Made by a program: the position numbers and the translations under genes. DNA of 64,000 nt, taken from assembly GCA_013396635.1 (NCBI GenBank), contig WBMW01005877.1, positions 124,001 through 188,000 on the forward strand, read 5' to 3'. The DNA comes from Penelope pileata. Taxonomy: Eukaryota > Chordata > Aves > Galliformes > Cracidae. Positions within the stretch are counted from its first letter, which is position 1; every line of letters begins with the position of its first letter. The notes under the pieces were generated by a model, which was not told where the DNA came from, searched no databases, and was given only the letters and a program-made list of their open reading frames with translations. Positions 1-10,564 of the stretch are shown piece by piece.

Positions 1-540
1 TTTTAATATGCAGCTAAGCCAGATGAGACAGTTCTGGACAAGAGGATAGTTTCGCAACAGAGCAGAGGCAGCTTTCTCACAGCCCAGTGACAAATGTCTG
101 GTGGTAGAATGTAGTTGATATTTTAGGGAAAGATTCTGAAATCCCTCAGTAATCAGTCATAGAGATATCTGCCTTAAGGGAAAAAAAAAAGGAACTCTAA
201 AATATATGAACTCGTCTTCAAACTCAAGAAGAAAATTCTAAATCTGATCCTGAAACCACATATTCTTCTATCAATTTAAATATCTATTTAAAATAGCAAC
301 AGCAATAACTTTGCTGATGATTGTTTTGCCAATGAAGAGATAAAACTGCTTTGGACAAGTTCTCTGCAATCCCAGGCACAGTATTATAGGTTTTTACAAT
401 AGACGTAAACAAAGGTTCCATACTTCTGGTATACTTCCATAGTTTTTTAAGTACTTTCATAGTTTTAACTCACCCAGCTGGTGAAGGGGGTCTCTGACTA
501 TACAGCATTCCTTTTCAAGAGCCAGCCTAGCACCAAGAGA
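1..540. other. AT-rich DNA, nothing recognised
   Basis: AT-rich sequence with a short A run near 180-190. I see no exon, repeat-family signature or RNA gene. A long open frame that starts at 481 runs into the LTR-like unit that follows and looks fortuitous. Confidence 0.5.
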
Positions 541-715
541 TGTTCTTCCTTCAATGCTGGCCCTTATATGGGCCCATGGTGGCGCTGCCCTGGGTCCATT
601 CCTTCTGATCACATGGGGAGAAGAGGTACAGACAATTTGTGCTCCCTGGGCCAGCCACAGCCCTTCACCAGGTGCTCAATCACCAGTTCAAGTCCTGACC
701 TAACAGTTCGTCTAC
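541..715 (-). mobile_element. LTR-like repeat, copy A (diverged)
   Basis: Read on the minus strand, this stretch aligns over about 130 bases with plus-strand 30155-30290. Both carry a near-identical start (GAACTGRTGATTGAGCAC), then GTGGCTGG or ATGGCTGG, then GGACC-GGGCAG, and end in a TATA-like ATAAGGGCC or ATAAAGGCC. A repeat with a TATA-like box at a fixed place in both copies fits an old retroviral LTR, with the alignable part being U3. The family name is not known to me. The copies are much diverged and the outer ends are not visible, so the limits are approximate. It is more GC-rich than its surroundings. Confidence 0.5.
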
Positions 716-1009
716 AGTATCCTACTGAGTTTCTGACCTGTTGTTTTCTGAGAATGCATTCAACAAGCAAACATTTTCATTTAATTAATACACACCTCAT
801 ACAATTCATATGTCTTTTTTGGTACTGGAAGTTAAAAAATAATTTCTTAGCTAACCCACTGCCACTTATAACCTTGATCCCTAGTATCACATATAAAATA
901 TGAGGAGGAAACAAAGATCAAGTAGGTGGGAATTCTTAGATAAACTTAATCTTACTCGTGCACAGTTACTACTTTTATTCATGTGGGATTGGAGGATGAG
1001 GATAAGTAT
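716..1009. other. AT-rich spacer
   Basis: AT-rich DNA with no recognisable element between the LTR-like unit and the solo LTR. It ends in the target duplication at 1010-1014. Confidence 0.5.
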
Positions 1010-1014
1010 GATAA
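1010..1014. repeat. Target-site duplication, left (GATAA)
   Basis: GATAA here is repeated exactly at 1550-1554, directly outside the TG...CA ends of the solo LTR. Confidence 0.8.
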
Positions 1015-1549
1015 TGTTACGGTTTGACTTAGCAGGTAGCTAAGTTCCACACAGTTAGTCACTCACCCTCCCCCCTCCCCAAATGGGATGGGGGAGAGAA
1101 GTAGAGAGATATGCAGTAAAACGCGTGGGTTGAGATAAATGCTATTTACTAAAATAGTAAAGAGAACAAAAGAAATAACAGTACATATATATATATATAT
1201 ACACAAAGAGGATACACAGAGCAAGGGCTCACAGCCAGTGGTGACCCTTCCCCCCGGCTAGCCCCTTCCGTAACAAAGAGAACCCGGAAACCCCACGAAC
1301 CAATCACATGATGTTATATGGGATGGAATAGCTCTTTGGTCAATTTGGGTCAGCTGCCCTGGTCCTGTCCCCTCCCAGTTCCCAGCTCCTTATGCCCCCC
1401 TTAACTATTTCACTGGCAGAGGAATGCGGAAGTGAGTTATGTCCTCGGCTCCGTTCAACGCTGCCAGGATGTTATCAGTATCTCTGAGGTACAAGATAAA
1501 TTCATACTAGACACTACGAGAAGCGTAACTTCTGTTAGAAACTAAGACA
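1015..1549 (-). mobile_element. Solo ERV LTR, copy 1 (535 bp)
   Basis: The unit starts TGTTACGG, ends AAGACA (TG...CA termini), and is flanked by a perfect 5-bp direct repeat GATAA at 1010-1014 and 1550-1554. This is the footprint of a retroviral insertion later reduced to one LTR by recombination. A second copy lies at 48499-49041. The minus-strand assignment comes from its reverse complement, which closes with TCAAACC-TAACA, the usual 3' end of avian ERVL-type LTRs as I know them. On the minus strand a TATA-like CATATAAC follows GGGCATAAGG and a CCAAT-type box in inverted form (ATTGG). It holds a 17-bp (TA)n tract at 1185-1201. A 5-bp duplication fits class III (ERVL) or class I elements better than the 6 bp usual for class II. 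Confidence 0.85.
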
Positions 1550-1554
1550 GATAA
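1550..1554. repeat. Target-site duplication, right (GATAA)
   Basis: Partner of 1010-1014, directly after the CA end of the LTR. Confidence 0.8.
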
Positions 1555-2915
1555 GTATATATGCATGTATATACTGGAACTGTGCCTATGCCTATGTATA
1601 TCTCTCTGTCTCTCTCATATTAGCTTGTAACTTATATGAATCATCTTTCAAAATTATTCAATTGTGATCTCATGATCTGTCTTTGTAAAATAGATTTCTG
1701 TATGCCGTGCATCTAATAATTCTCATTGTTTGTTTCTGAACACTCCCTATTCAACTTTGTTGGGATCGAATCTGCAGGGAAGTGTTTCATTGATTTTCAA
1801 TATGACACTTACGTACTTTATATCCTCTTCATTATCCATCTTACCAAGTTTGTGTCCTTTAATTGCTGCCGTGAAGGGTTTTGCTGTTTTCTTCAGCTTA
1901 AGCTGTCTGCAATGATAATTACTATTTAATGTTTCTGCAAATCTTTAAATGTAGCTACCTTAAAGCAATTTACATGGAAAAATGTCTTAAGGAGCAGCTT
2001 GGTCAATTTGTAGTTTCTAACTAGAAGGAAAAATAAGTAAAATGATTTGCTGTCATATTGGTAGTACATCTCTAGGGCATGTCAAATCTTAGAAATATTA
2101 GGTTAAGGTGTGACTGCTTTTATATCATGCTGCGTACTCATTTTCTTGTCCTCAAACAGGCAGAAATCTGTGGACTTCCTGTTTCAGAAAGTCTGGAACT
2201 GCCTGAACTGATCATCTACTTACAAGGCAAGGACAGGAGAGATTTTAGAATCCAACTTTGATGCCAATCAATGCTGTTATTACACAGCTGAAAAATACCT
2301 CTTGAAAGTGACCTTTTGAAGGTGACATTCTTGACACCACCAGAAGTGTCAACAAATGTTTCACATACTAATTGAGGGCAGCATGACCCTACAATTTCTT
2401 TGCAGCAAAATTTTACAAAAGGTTATTACAGTATAACATTCAGCTTTGAGCTCTCCCTCTCTTTCCCCATTTGCACAGAAGCGGCTCTGTGAATGTGATA
2501 GAGACCTCTGTCTTCCTTGCTAGAATTTTTACCCAGGGTAGCCTGTACCGAAGACCAGTCACCTCAGGAATTATACCAGGAAATAGAGATATATGCAAAC
2601 TGGTGCTGAAAAGATTTTAAGCACCTCTTTGTATATATTGGCTCTAATTATAGTGAAGCTGTGGAATCTTATAGCACCATTTATTCTGCAGAAGCCTTAC
2701 TGCGTAACAGACTGATTCTGCTCTGATGCAAAATAGTCTTTAACAGCAGCAGAAGCCACCCCTTCTACGAGGCAGAATTCAACTGTAAATCTTACAGTCT
2801 TTTTTGTGCTGGAGAAAATGTGTATGTCTTTTATTAATCCCTGTCAAACATCAGTAGAGTGGTTTAAACACCCCAAATACATTCTTATTTACAGTGGTTT
2901 AACCCATACATGATC
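1555..2915. other. No gene recognised; possible ERV tail near 2845-2915
   Basis: AT-rich DNA with a short CT/TA microsatellite-like patch near 1590-1620. The last about 70 bases before 2916 have TTTAAACCACT and GGTTAAACCACTG-like strings on the minus strand. They may belong to the retroviral fragment that follows, but I cannot place them in a known gene. Confidence 0.4.
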
Positions 2916-4085
2916 TCACCCAGTATCAAATACCCTTGAGGTACACACCGGATGTCCCCATCCTTCCATGTTACCTACCAAGTGCACCTCAGTCCTTGAG
3001 CAAAAGTGATCCCACAGGTGGGTTTGCCTTTGCCTGAGTTGCTCAGGATGCCATGTAAAATCATTTTTCTTCCAGATCACTCGATAGAGAGGGCTTACAA
3101 TCAGACTATAATCTGGAATATGCATTCTCCAGAAACCCACAACACCTAAGAAAGCTTGTGTTTCCTTCTTGCTAGTTGGTGGGGACATAGCAGTGATTTT
3201 ATTGATCACATCCGTAGGGATCTGATGATGTCTGTCTTGCCATTTTATTCCTAAGAAGTGGATTTCCTGTGGATTTCCTGTGCAGGTCCCTTGACCTTAC
3301 TTTGCGTTATGGCAAAACCGGCTTTCAGAAGGATTTGGATTACTTTCTTCCCTTTCTCAAAAACTTCTTCTGCTGTGTTGCCCCACACAAGGATGTAATT
3401 GATGTGTTGCAGGTGCTCAGGAGATTCTCCCTGTTCCAGTGCAGTTTGGATCAGTCCATGGCAAATGGTGGAGCTGTGCTTCCACCCCTGGGGCAGTCGA
3501 TTCCAAGTGTACTGGATGCCCCTCCAAGTGAAAGCAAACTGTGGCCTGCACTCTGCTGCCAAGGGGATTGAGAAGAACGCATTGGCAATGTCAATGGTGG
3601 CGTACCACTTGGCTGCCTTTGACTCCAGTTCATATTGAAGTTCTAGCATGTCTGGCGCGGCAGCACTCAGCAGTGGCGTGACTTCATTCAGGCCACGATA
3701 GTCCACTGTCAGCCTCCACTCTCCGTTGGACTTTCGCACTGGCCATATGGGACTATTGAAGGGTGAATGAGTCTTGTGGATCACTCCTTGTCAGTGCAAT
3801 ACTGTCGCCAGTGCACTGTTGTGGTGGTAATCGGCGCCTGCTGTTCTTTTGCTCTTAGCAACCCCACAGCAGAAGGTTCCTCTGAGAGACCGGGCAAGGT
3901 AGACAGCTGCTTAATGTCCTCTGTCTCCAAGGCAGCCGCACCAGCACCTTTTTGGGTCCTTGAAGTACTCTCTCTTGAGGTAATCTATACCAAGGATGCA
4001 TGGAGCCTCTGGGCCAGTTGCAATGGGGTGCTTCTGCCACTCATTCCTGGTTAGGGTCACTATGGCTTCTTTCACATGTTGTGAG
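2916..4085 (-). pseudogene. Endogenous retrovirus pol fragment (protease end and reverse transcriptase), broken
   Basis: Minus-strand frames together cover the end of a protease region (about 3855-4060), the fingers and palm of a retroviral reverse transcriptase (3251-3784) and part of the thumb/connection (2916-3209). In the 3251-3784 frame, LTVDYRGLN lies near residues 25-33, the first metal-binding Asp sits in TIDIANAFF (residue 65), and LPQGW is at 97-101. The YxDD box is destroyed: residues 127-130 read HINY, so both catalytic aspartates are gone. At least two frameshifts split the region. From family knowledge, the RT most resembles avian ERVL-like (class III) elements. No LTR flanks it: the solo LTR at 1015-1549 has its own target duplication and is a separate insertion. 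The upstream edge is a direct junction with CR1 at about 4085. Non-functional. Confidence 0.85.
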
Positions 4086-4491
4086 CCCCAGATCTGGCCA
4101 TAGTACCAGATGAGGCCTCACAAGAGCAGAGCAGAGGGGGCAATCCCCTCCCTCTCCCTTCTGGCTACTCCTCTTCTGATGCAGCCCAGGATACTGTTGG
4201 CCTTCTGGGCTGCAAGCACACACTGCTAGCTCGTGTCCAGCCTTCTGTCCACCAGGACCCCTGAATCCTTCTACTCAGAGCTGCTCTCATGAAGTTCTTC
4301 TCCCAGTCTGTATGTGCATCTGGGATTGCCCTGACCCAAATACAAGTTGTTGCACTTTGTCTTGTTAAATCTCATTAGATTCTTGTGGGCCCACTTTTCA
4401 AGCCTGTCCAGGTCCCTCTGGGTGTCATCTCTTCCTTCTATTGTATCGACTGCACCACTCAGCTTGGTGTCGTCAGCAAACTTGCTGAAAG
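4086..4491 (-). mobile_element. CR1 LINE fragment (internal ORF2)
   Basis: The plus strand runs parallel to 15830-16220 of the larger CR1 copy. Shared strings include GCAGAGCAGAGGGGG, GTTGGCCTTCTGGGCTGC-type, CCACCAGGACCCC, AGCCTGTCCAGGTCC and GTGTCGTCAGCAAACTTGCTGA. It therefore encodes, on the minus strand, the RT region from just after the FADD box towards the C-terminus. It lacks its own 3' end with the octamer repeats and is cut at both ends. The 3' side stops where the ERV pol fragment begins, so the two were joined by insertion plus deletion or by recombination. Diverged and non-coding. Confidence 0.85.
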
Positions 4492-5432
4492 ATGTTGAAA
4501 GAAACTTTGACCTAATTTAAGCATTGTACTCATCAACATAAAAAAAAAATTATATATCGTATAGAAAGAGAAAGTTCAGACTCCTGCAACGTATCAAAGG
4601 ATTCTAAATTTATAGAAGCAACTCCTGTAGCAGACCTGGAAATTGCTATAATCTGCTTGACGTGCATCTGCAGTTGGGAGTCTAACAAGAAGATAAGTTA
4701 CTTGAAAACTAATAGGGTAATTAACATTGGCATGTAACACCTTTTTATAATTAATTATATGACTTCATTTGGAGTACACACTGCAGATCATCTGCCTTGA
4801 AAGGGACACTGCAGAACTTAGGTTAGTTCTTAGGAGGTTGAGAAGTACGATTAGAGGACTGGAAGTGTTTCCAAGCACAAGAGACTGAGCAATTAGGACT
4901 GATCACTTAAGAAACAGAATAAAGTGGCATGATAAATGTACACTATATTAAAAAAGCATTAGAAATTAAAATTTCTCTTCCCTTTTGTTTCATAATGCAA
5001 AAGCAAAGCTGTCATTTGAAAACTGATTCAAGGAGACAGTTTTTCTTTAATTGCGAGCTGTATAATTTATTGATACAGGAAGGTGCCCAAATCAGAAAAC
5101 CAGCAAGAGATAAAAAAACAAAAAGAGATAAACTCATTTAATGGATAACAATTAGGGAAATAATCACCAGAGTTTCCAGAAATAGTGGGATGTTGGATTC
5201 ATTGAACTCAGCAGTTTCTTTTGTCCTATGCTCCTAAGTCTCTCATTCTTATGAAGAGGCTGGAGTAGAAATCCTAGAACTTACAGCATAGATCACCTTC
5301 AGATGCATAGCAGGCGTAGTAAAGTCTTTAACCAGCACTATCAAGAGCAGGCAAGAGCAGTGTCCTGCATCTGGCATGGAGAACCTCCATGGAACATCAT
5401 CGACTGGGAAAAGACTGACTGGAGACTAGATC
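4492..5432. other. AT-rich spacer, nothing recognised
   Basis: AT-rich DNA with no recognisable coding or RNA feature. Confidence 0.5.
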
Positions 5433-5520
5433 TACGGAAAAAGACCTTTGGGTCCTGGTGGAGAAGCAGCTGACTGCAAATTAGCAATGCAGCTTCATGG
5501 AGAGGAAGGATACCCAGACA
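5433..5520 (+). mobile_element. Possible CR1 scrap
   Basis: The stretch containing GAAAAAGACCTTTGGGTCCTGGTGG, followed by CAGCTGACTG and TTAGCAATGCAGC, resembles the CR1 segment that reads GAGAGGGACCTGGGGGTCCTGGTAGATG on the minus strand of 15960-16020. The match is short and diverged, so this is a tentative old CR1 piece in the plus orientation. Confidence 0.45.
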
Positions 5521-5847
5521 CCACGTGGCTCTTGAATGTAGCCAGAAATTTAAGGGAGCTGAATCTTCTCAGAAACACATTTTCCAGAACGTAGAGTTGT
5601 TTCTCTTCTTCAAAGAAGGAGTAAAGGAAATCTTAAGTTTTGACTGATCTGTGTTCCTGTAAAATTATGCTTCAGGATGACTTAATTGCTTTCAATGAAA
5701 TAATTCAGAAAAAAAAACAACTTATTGTAATCCTGACAAATTTTTGTTTCAGATAGTTACAATGCACACTACAAACATAGTTCAAGCTTTCTACTAGAAC
5801 TGAGAAAGATGATGAAAAGCATTTCACATTTGACTGTGGGTTGTTTT

Positions 5848-5888
5848 NNNNNNNNNNNNNNNNNNNNNNNNNNNNNNNNNNNNNNNNN
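5848..5888. other. Assembly gap (41 N)
   Basis: Run of N with a T run on its right side. Its true length is unknown. Confidence 0.95.
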
Positions 5889-6536
5889 TTTTTTCCTGTG
5901 GTGGATCTAACTGCCTATTTTATTCTGTGGATAGAATATTGTTCCTAATAGTGGAAAAACGTCTATATAAGACTCATTAGATATAAAATGATTTTTGAAA
6001 ACTTAGCTTGAGCAGCATATTATCTACAGAATCCTGTTGGAAACTTAACTTGCTAAATAAGCAGATTTTCAATGACTTTTTTTTTTAATGTCATAGACAA
6101 GACAAAAACAAACAAACTAACTAAAAAGGGATTTATACTGCACATGAGGGATTTGACCAAAGAATGAGTAGCAAGAACTGAAGTATTTGTACTAATCAGG
6201 GAGGAATTGGACTTAACTAACTCATAGAGAACATTTGCAAATTTTGGTGAGTGACTTTCAACTCTATAGTACACTTGGCTGAATCTTACTGGATTTTCTG
6301 CTTGAAATGTTTTACTAACAGTCCACTGAGGTGTGAAAGTACAATAAGTTCTTAGTGTGGGATGAAAGGTGCATTTCTTAGGAGCATAGCTTGACTAAAA
6401 ATAGATTGCTGTTTCTCCCACATGGAGTATGCTACTCTGTTCAACAGGGCCAAATTTATTTTTAAGTTCTATCTATGTTCCTTCTTATCAGCTATAGCAA
6501 GCCTTTTATCACAAACACAGACTTATAAAACAAACC
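5889..6536. other. AT-rich spacer
   Basis: AT-rich DNA with short homopolymers and no recognised element. Confidence 0.5.
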
Positions 6537-6608
6537 AAGTAGTTGGACTAGATGACCTTTAAATGTCCCTTCCAACTCAAACGATTTTATGATTCTATGA
6601 TTCTATGA
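6537..6608 (+). mobile_element. CR1 3' tip
   Basis: The sequence reads AGTTGGACTAGATGACC, then TCCCTTCCAACTCAAACG, then TTTTATGATTCTATGATTCTATG. This is the typical last about 70 bases of an avian CR1 with tandem ATTCTATG octamers. It is a severely 5'-truncated insertion, which is common for CR1. Confidence 0.9.
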
Positions 6609-7338
6609 AAGCTATGATCTCCTACTGTCAAATGCACTTTAAAGAAACAATTTTGTGTAAGACTTAATATTCACTCCAAAAGTAAATTAATAAAAAACCA
6701 ACAGATATACCATCCCCGTTTGCTTTATCCAATTTGGAACTTACTTTAAGGAGTGACCATCTTTCGAGGCACGGCTTCATAATTATGATTAGAAAAATCT
6801 TTCTTTCTTTACGTTTCTATGGAATTGCTTTTCAGGCTCTGTGCAATTTTAGGCAGATAGTACTGTGCCTAAAGAATATCTGTATCAAATGGCCTGCCTT
6901 TGTTTAAGTCAATGAACATTTCATTGCTTATTGGCAAATCCATGATGTTGTAATATATATCATTTCAATACTTTCTATTTTTAGTGAGGAAAGAAATTAC
7001 AAAACCTGTCAAAAGCTGAAGCTTTATGTTTTCTGTTGCACATTGCAATTATTATCGAGAATCAGAAATATTTGGATCTGTTTTAACAACAGAACTAAGT
7101 GAGATCACATGGCTTCAAAGAACTACACAGCGTGCACATCAAGTCCTTTTCCATCCAGCTTTGCCAGCAGCAGGTCATCTGACCCAATGAACTGATCTTT
7201 CAAAAGCAAAGCACATTTTGCTGAGTAAAGATAATGTTTCTGTGTCTTTAGATAAGTGACTCTTTGGAAATGAACACAACTCTGTTGTCTCAATTAGAGC
7301 TCAGAGAACTCAGAGGAAGCCCACATGGACACCAAAGC

Positions 7339-7364
7339 TGTGTGTGTGTGTTTATCTGTGTGTG
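7339..7364. repeat. (GT)n-like microsatellite, imperfect
   Basis: Two short TG runs separated by TTTATC. Confidence 0.7.
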
Positions 7365-10300
7365 CTTTTTCAGAGTGTGCCTGAAGCTGGTAGCAAGAGA
7401 TACCCTAGGGGACCAACACTTTCCACTATTATTCTTCTTTCAGTTGCTTGTAACTTTATCATAGTATACTTGCTTAAATCTAGTTTTTCATTTTCAGTCT
7501 TTGTTTATTGTTCTCAGCTTAAGCAAAGTTTGAACAAAAAGTATTCTGCTTTCCCAGGAACTAAGTTACTTAGGGGTGACAAAATGAAGCTTTGACAATT
7601 TCAGGAATCTCAGTTTTTTCTGAAAAATATCTGAATTTTGCCATGATGTTGGGTGAGCCGCAGTTCTTTCCTGTCTTGCAGAGAGTATGCAGCACCAACT
7701 CATTTTAATATTGGGACTACGCTCATTTTTATTTTCCAGCATCAATGTATAGAGGAGTTTTCAGATAGAAAGTCTGAAAAATAGGAAATCTTGGGGCCAG
7801 TTAGGGTCCTACAGACCCTATGGAAGCATATCCAGGTTTGGTGAAAACAGAAACGAGAATATTCTTGTTGGTGAATACATAGGAGAATATGAACAGTCCT
7901 GTGGAGTTACTGAAAATACCTAAAATCGCACCAAGATGCACACACAGTCTCTCAAGCATGCAATTCAGGAGCATTCAGGCAGCTGTACCAAACCTGCTCG
8001 CTCCTACTGCCTGCAGGTTGAAATACTCCTGCATCCTGTGTTTGAAACCAAAGCATTATTTGAAACTAATGGCTTTGAAACCTGATGGCAGGAGGTAAGT
8101 ACGAAGTATTAATCATGAGCAGATAGTCATTAGGAATCTGTATTCATAAATATGATCTCACCAGTGGTACTGTCCTTCCTTGTGAACCAGAAATAAAATC
8201 CAAGAACCTCCTTCCAAACTGTGCAGCCTGCTTTTCCAGGTAGCCTACCTCAAAGACACTGCATACACATGCCCAACAAACTTCTTGTAAGCTGCCAGTC
8301 AGAATGTCAGAGAGAAGTGAGTAGAGGCAGGGTAGCAACAGCAAGGACTGGATGAGGACAGAAGTATTCACATTCTATGGCCAAGGAGCAGTTTTTATTC
8401 TGGATATTCTTTGTTCTGTTGACAGTCCCATTCCAATTCTCTCCTTCAAGGTCTCTTGTCTTCAGTGTAAGTCATTTACCCTTTTCTTTAGGTTTGAACT
8501 CAGCTGAAATTACAATAGCAACTACCTAGCATCAAGACATTTGCATAAGACTTGCAGGACACCATATTTTTCACTCTGTTCAATCTTAAATACTTTTACT
8601 AAAACCCAGTAAAGTTCTTGCCCATTCAGCTCTTGTGAATGAAGGCAATTAATTCAGGTTTATGAAGACTCAAGTGCCTGAAACAAGTGATGTCCCAACA
8701 TAGTTGGGGCTTGCTGGTAGTACATAATGCAGATAATGACATAAATAACAATAATAAAATAGTATCACAACCACTTTCCAAAAAATATTTCTTTTGAAGA
8801 ATACAGAATACAGAGTGATAGGAAAAGCTTACATAGAAAGAACTCATATAGCAAACCACGTGTCATCATATCATTACATTCTTCATTGCTTTCCTTTGGT
8901 ATAAGTCTACTGAAAAGGAGCTTCATTAATTTACCACCATCAAAATCAGATCTTCTTTTCACTTGGCTTCATCTCACAGTCCTAAATTTAAAATTACAAG
9001 TCTGGTTCTTTCATTTATTGTAAAGATCTTTTTTTTCCATTTTCTACCTGTTCCATGTCACTTCCAGAAAATGCATTTCATATACTATTTTAGTTGGTAT
9101 AAAAAGAAAATAGACATTGATTTTTTGAGAATATACGATTTTTTCCCTGGCTGACATTTTGTAAGGTTTGTATGCGTGATACCCAGGCCCAGTGAAAGTC
9201 ATATATTATTCTTCTAAGACTTGCAACAATATTCTGGGATTGTCTTGCTTGTTTTAAAAAGAAAGGATTCACAAATTTTATTATTTTTCTTATTTTTCTT
9301 ATTTTGACATTAATTGCTTATTACTTAATTGAAAAATCACTGGTAAATTGTATGATTTCATTTTAGCAGAGGGCATGGCTGAGTTTCTTGTCTGAATGGT
9401 GCTCTGAAGCCTATGGAAATGTACTAATTTAGAAGAAAACTTCTTCAGAACATGAGTATTAACCTAAATATGTCTCAATATTGCAAGATGACAACCCGCT
9501 GAGGAGAGGTAAATAAATACATCATATTCACACTTGCAAACTACCATTACAAGCTGCAGCAAAGTCATTTATGCAACCAATTCAGATAATAGATTTGCAT
9601 AGAGCAAGTGATTAAATGTCTTCTACACAAGGTTAGGTTGATGGTGATTTAACAGAGTCATAATCATGGCATAACAAGCTGGCCTGTAGTGGTCTGCTTC
9701 AGAATGAATTGGTGCTACACTGATATGCGTTTGTTTCTATTTATGAAAAAGTACTGCAGGATACACACAGAGAAGATACACTATGCAAGCCATAGTCATT
9801 TTCTGAGTTGACTTACTCGCTGTGACTATTGTTCTACTACTTTCATATTTAGATAAGTGAGAATGTCCTTTAGATCAAAACTTCACTCATCAGCAGTACT
9901 TTTCTTGTTCTAACCTTATTTTCTATAACTCAATAACTACTGAAAGGGAGAGAGAAAAGGAGAAATTATTGTCATTTTAAGTTGTGACAGCGTGACAGAC
10001 AGCAGCCATTAGGTCCTACATCTATTTTCAGGCATGCTGCTGTCACTGAGAACAGAACCTGACCTTTTCAAAATGTACGTGTGTGGATTTCTTTGCCTGA
10101 CCTTAATTTAAAACTGGGATGGGGGGCAGGAGCATACTGAACACTTGCTGAGAAGCTGGTATCATTTTCGGTATGCAGAGAATGTATCCAGGTTTGAGAA
10201 TAATAAAATTAGGATAATGTGGGGATTGCCAAATAGCCTGACTAGACTGCATGCAATAATTCTATTCAAATGAGTTTATATGAATGTACACTAGCATTAA

Positions 10301-10521
10301 GGCTGTTTCAGGCAAATGTTTCTACAGAGCACAGTCGTATATTATGAACTAGCACATGCATTAAAGAAAAAGACAACAAATTCACAAAATGAACCCAAGA
10401 CATCTGTAGATCGTGGTTGGATTAGCGCAAAATGGAGACATATTCAAGAGAATAAACACAACTGATTATCTGACAAACATATGTACTGGTGTACTCTTAA
10501 ATAATAGTTAATATCCTTGCC

Positions 10522-10564
10522 TGGTTGTGGTGGTTGGTTGTGGAGTTGTTGGTTGGTTGGTTTT
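10522..10564. repeat. GGTTG/TGG simple repeat
   Basis: Imperfect repeats of GGTTGTGG and GGTT over about 40 bases, strongly G/T biased on the plus strand. Confidence 0.75.

Noticed and set aside
481..903. 140-codon plus-strand open frame
   Set aside because: Much of it lies antisense to the LTR-like copy A, the product shows no domain, and the frame has no coding-like conservation signal I can see.
7889..8100. Open frame ending next to a GGTAAGTA splice-donor-like string
   Set aside because: An 8-base match is expected by chance about once in 65 kb. The peptide is unrecognised and the stop codon lies next to the donor.
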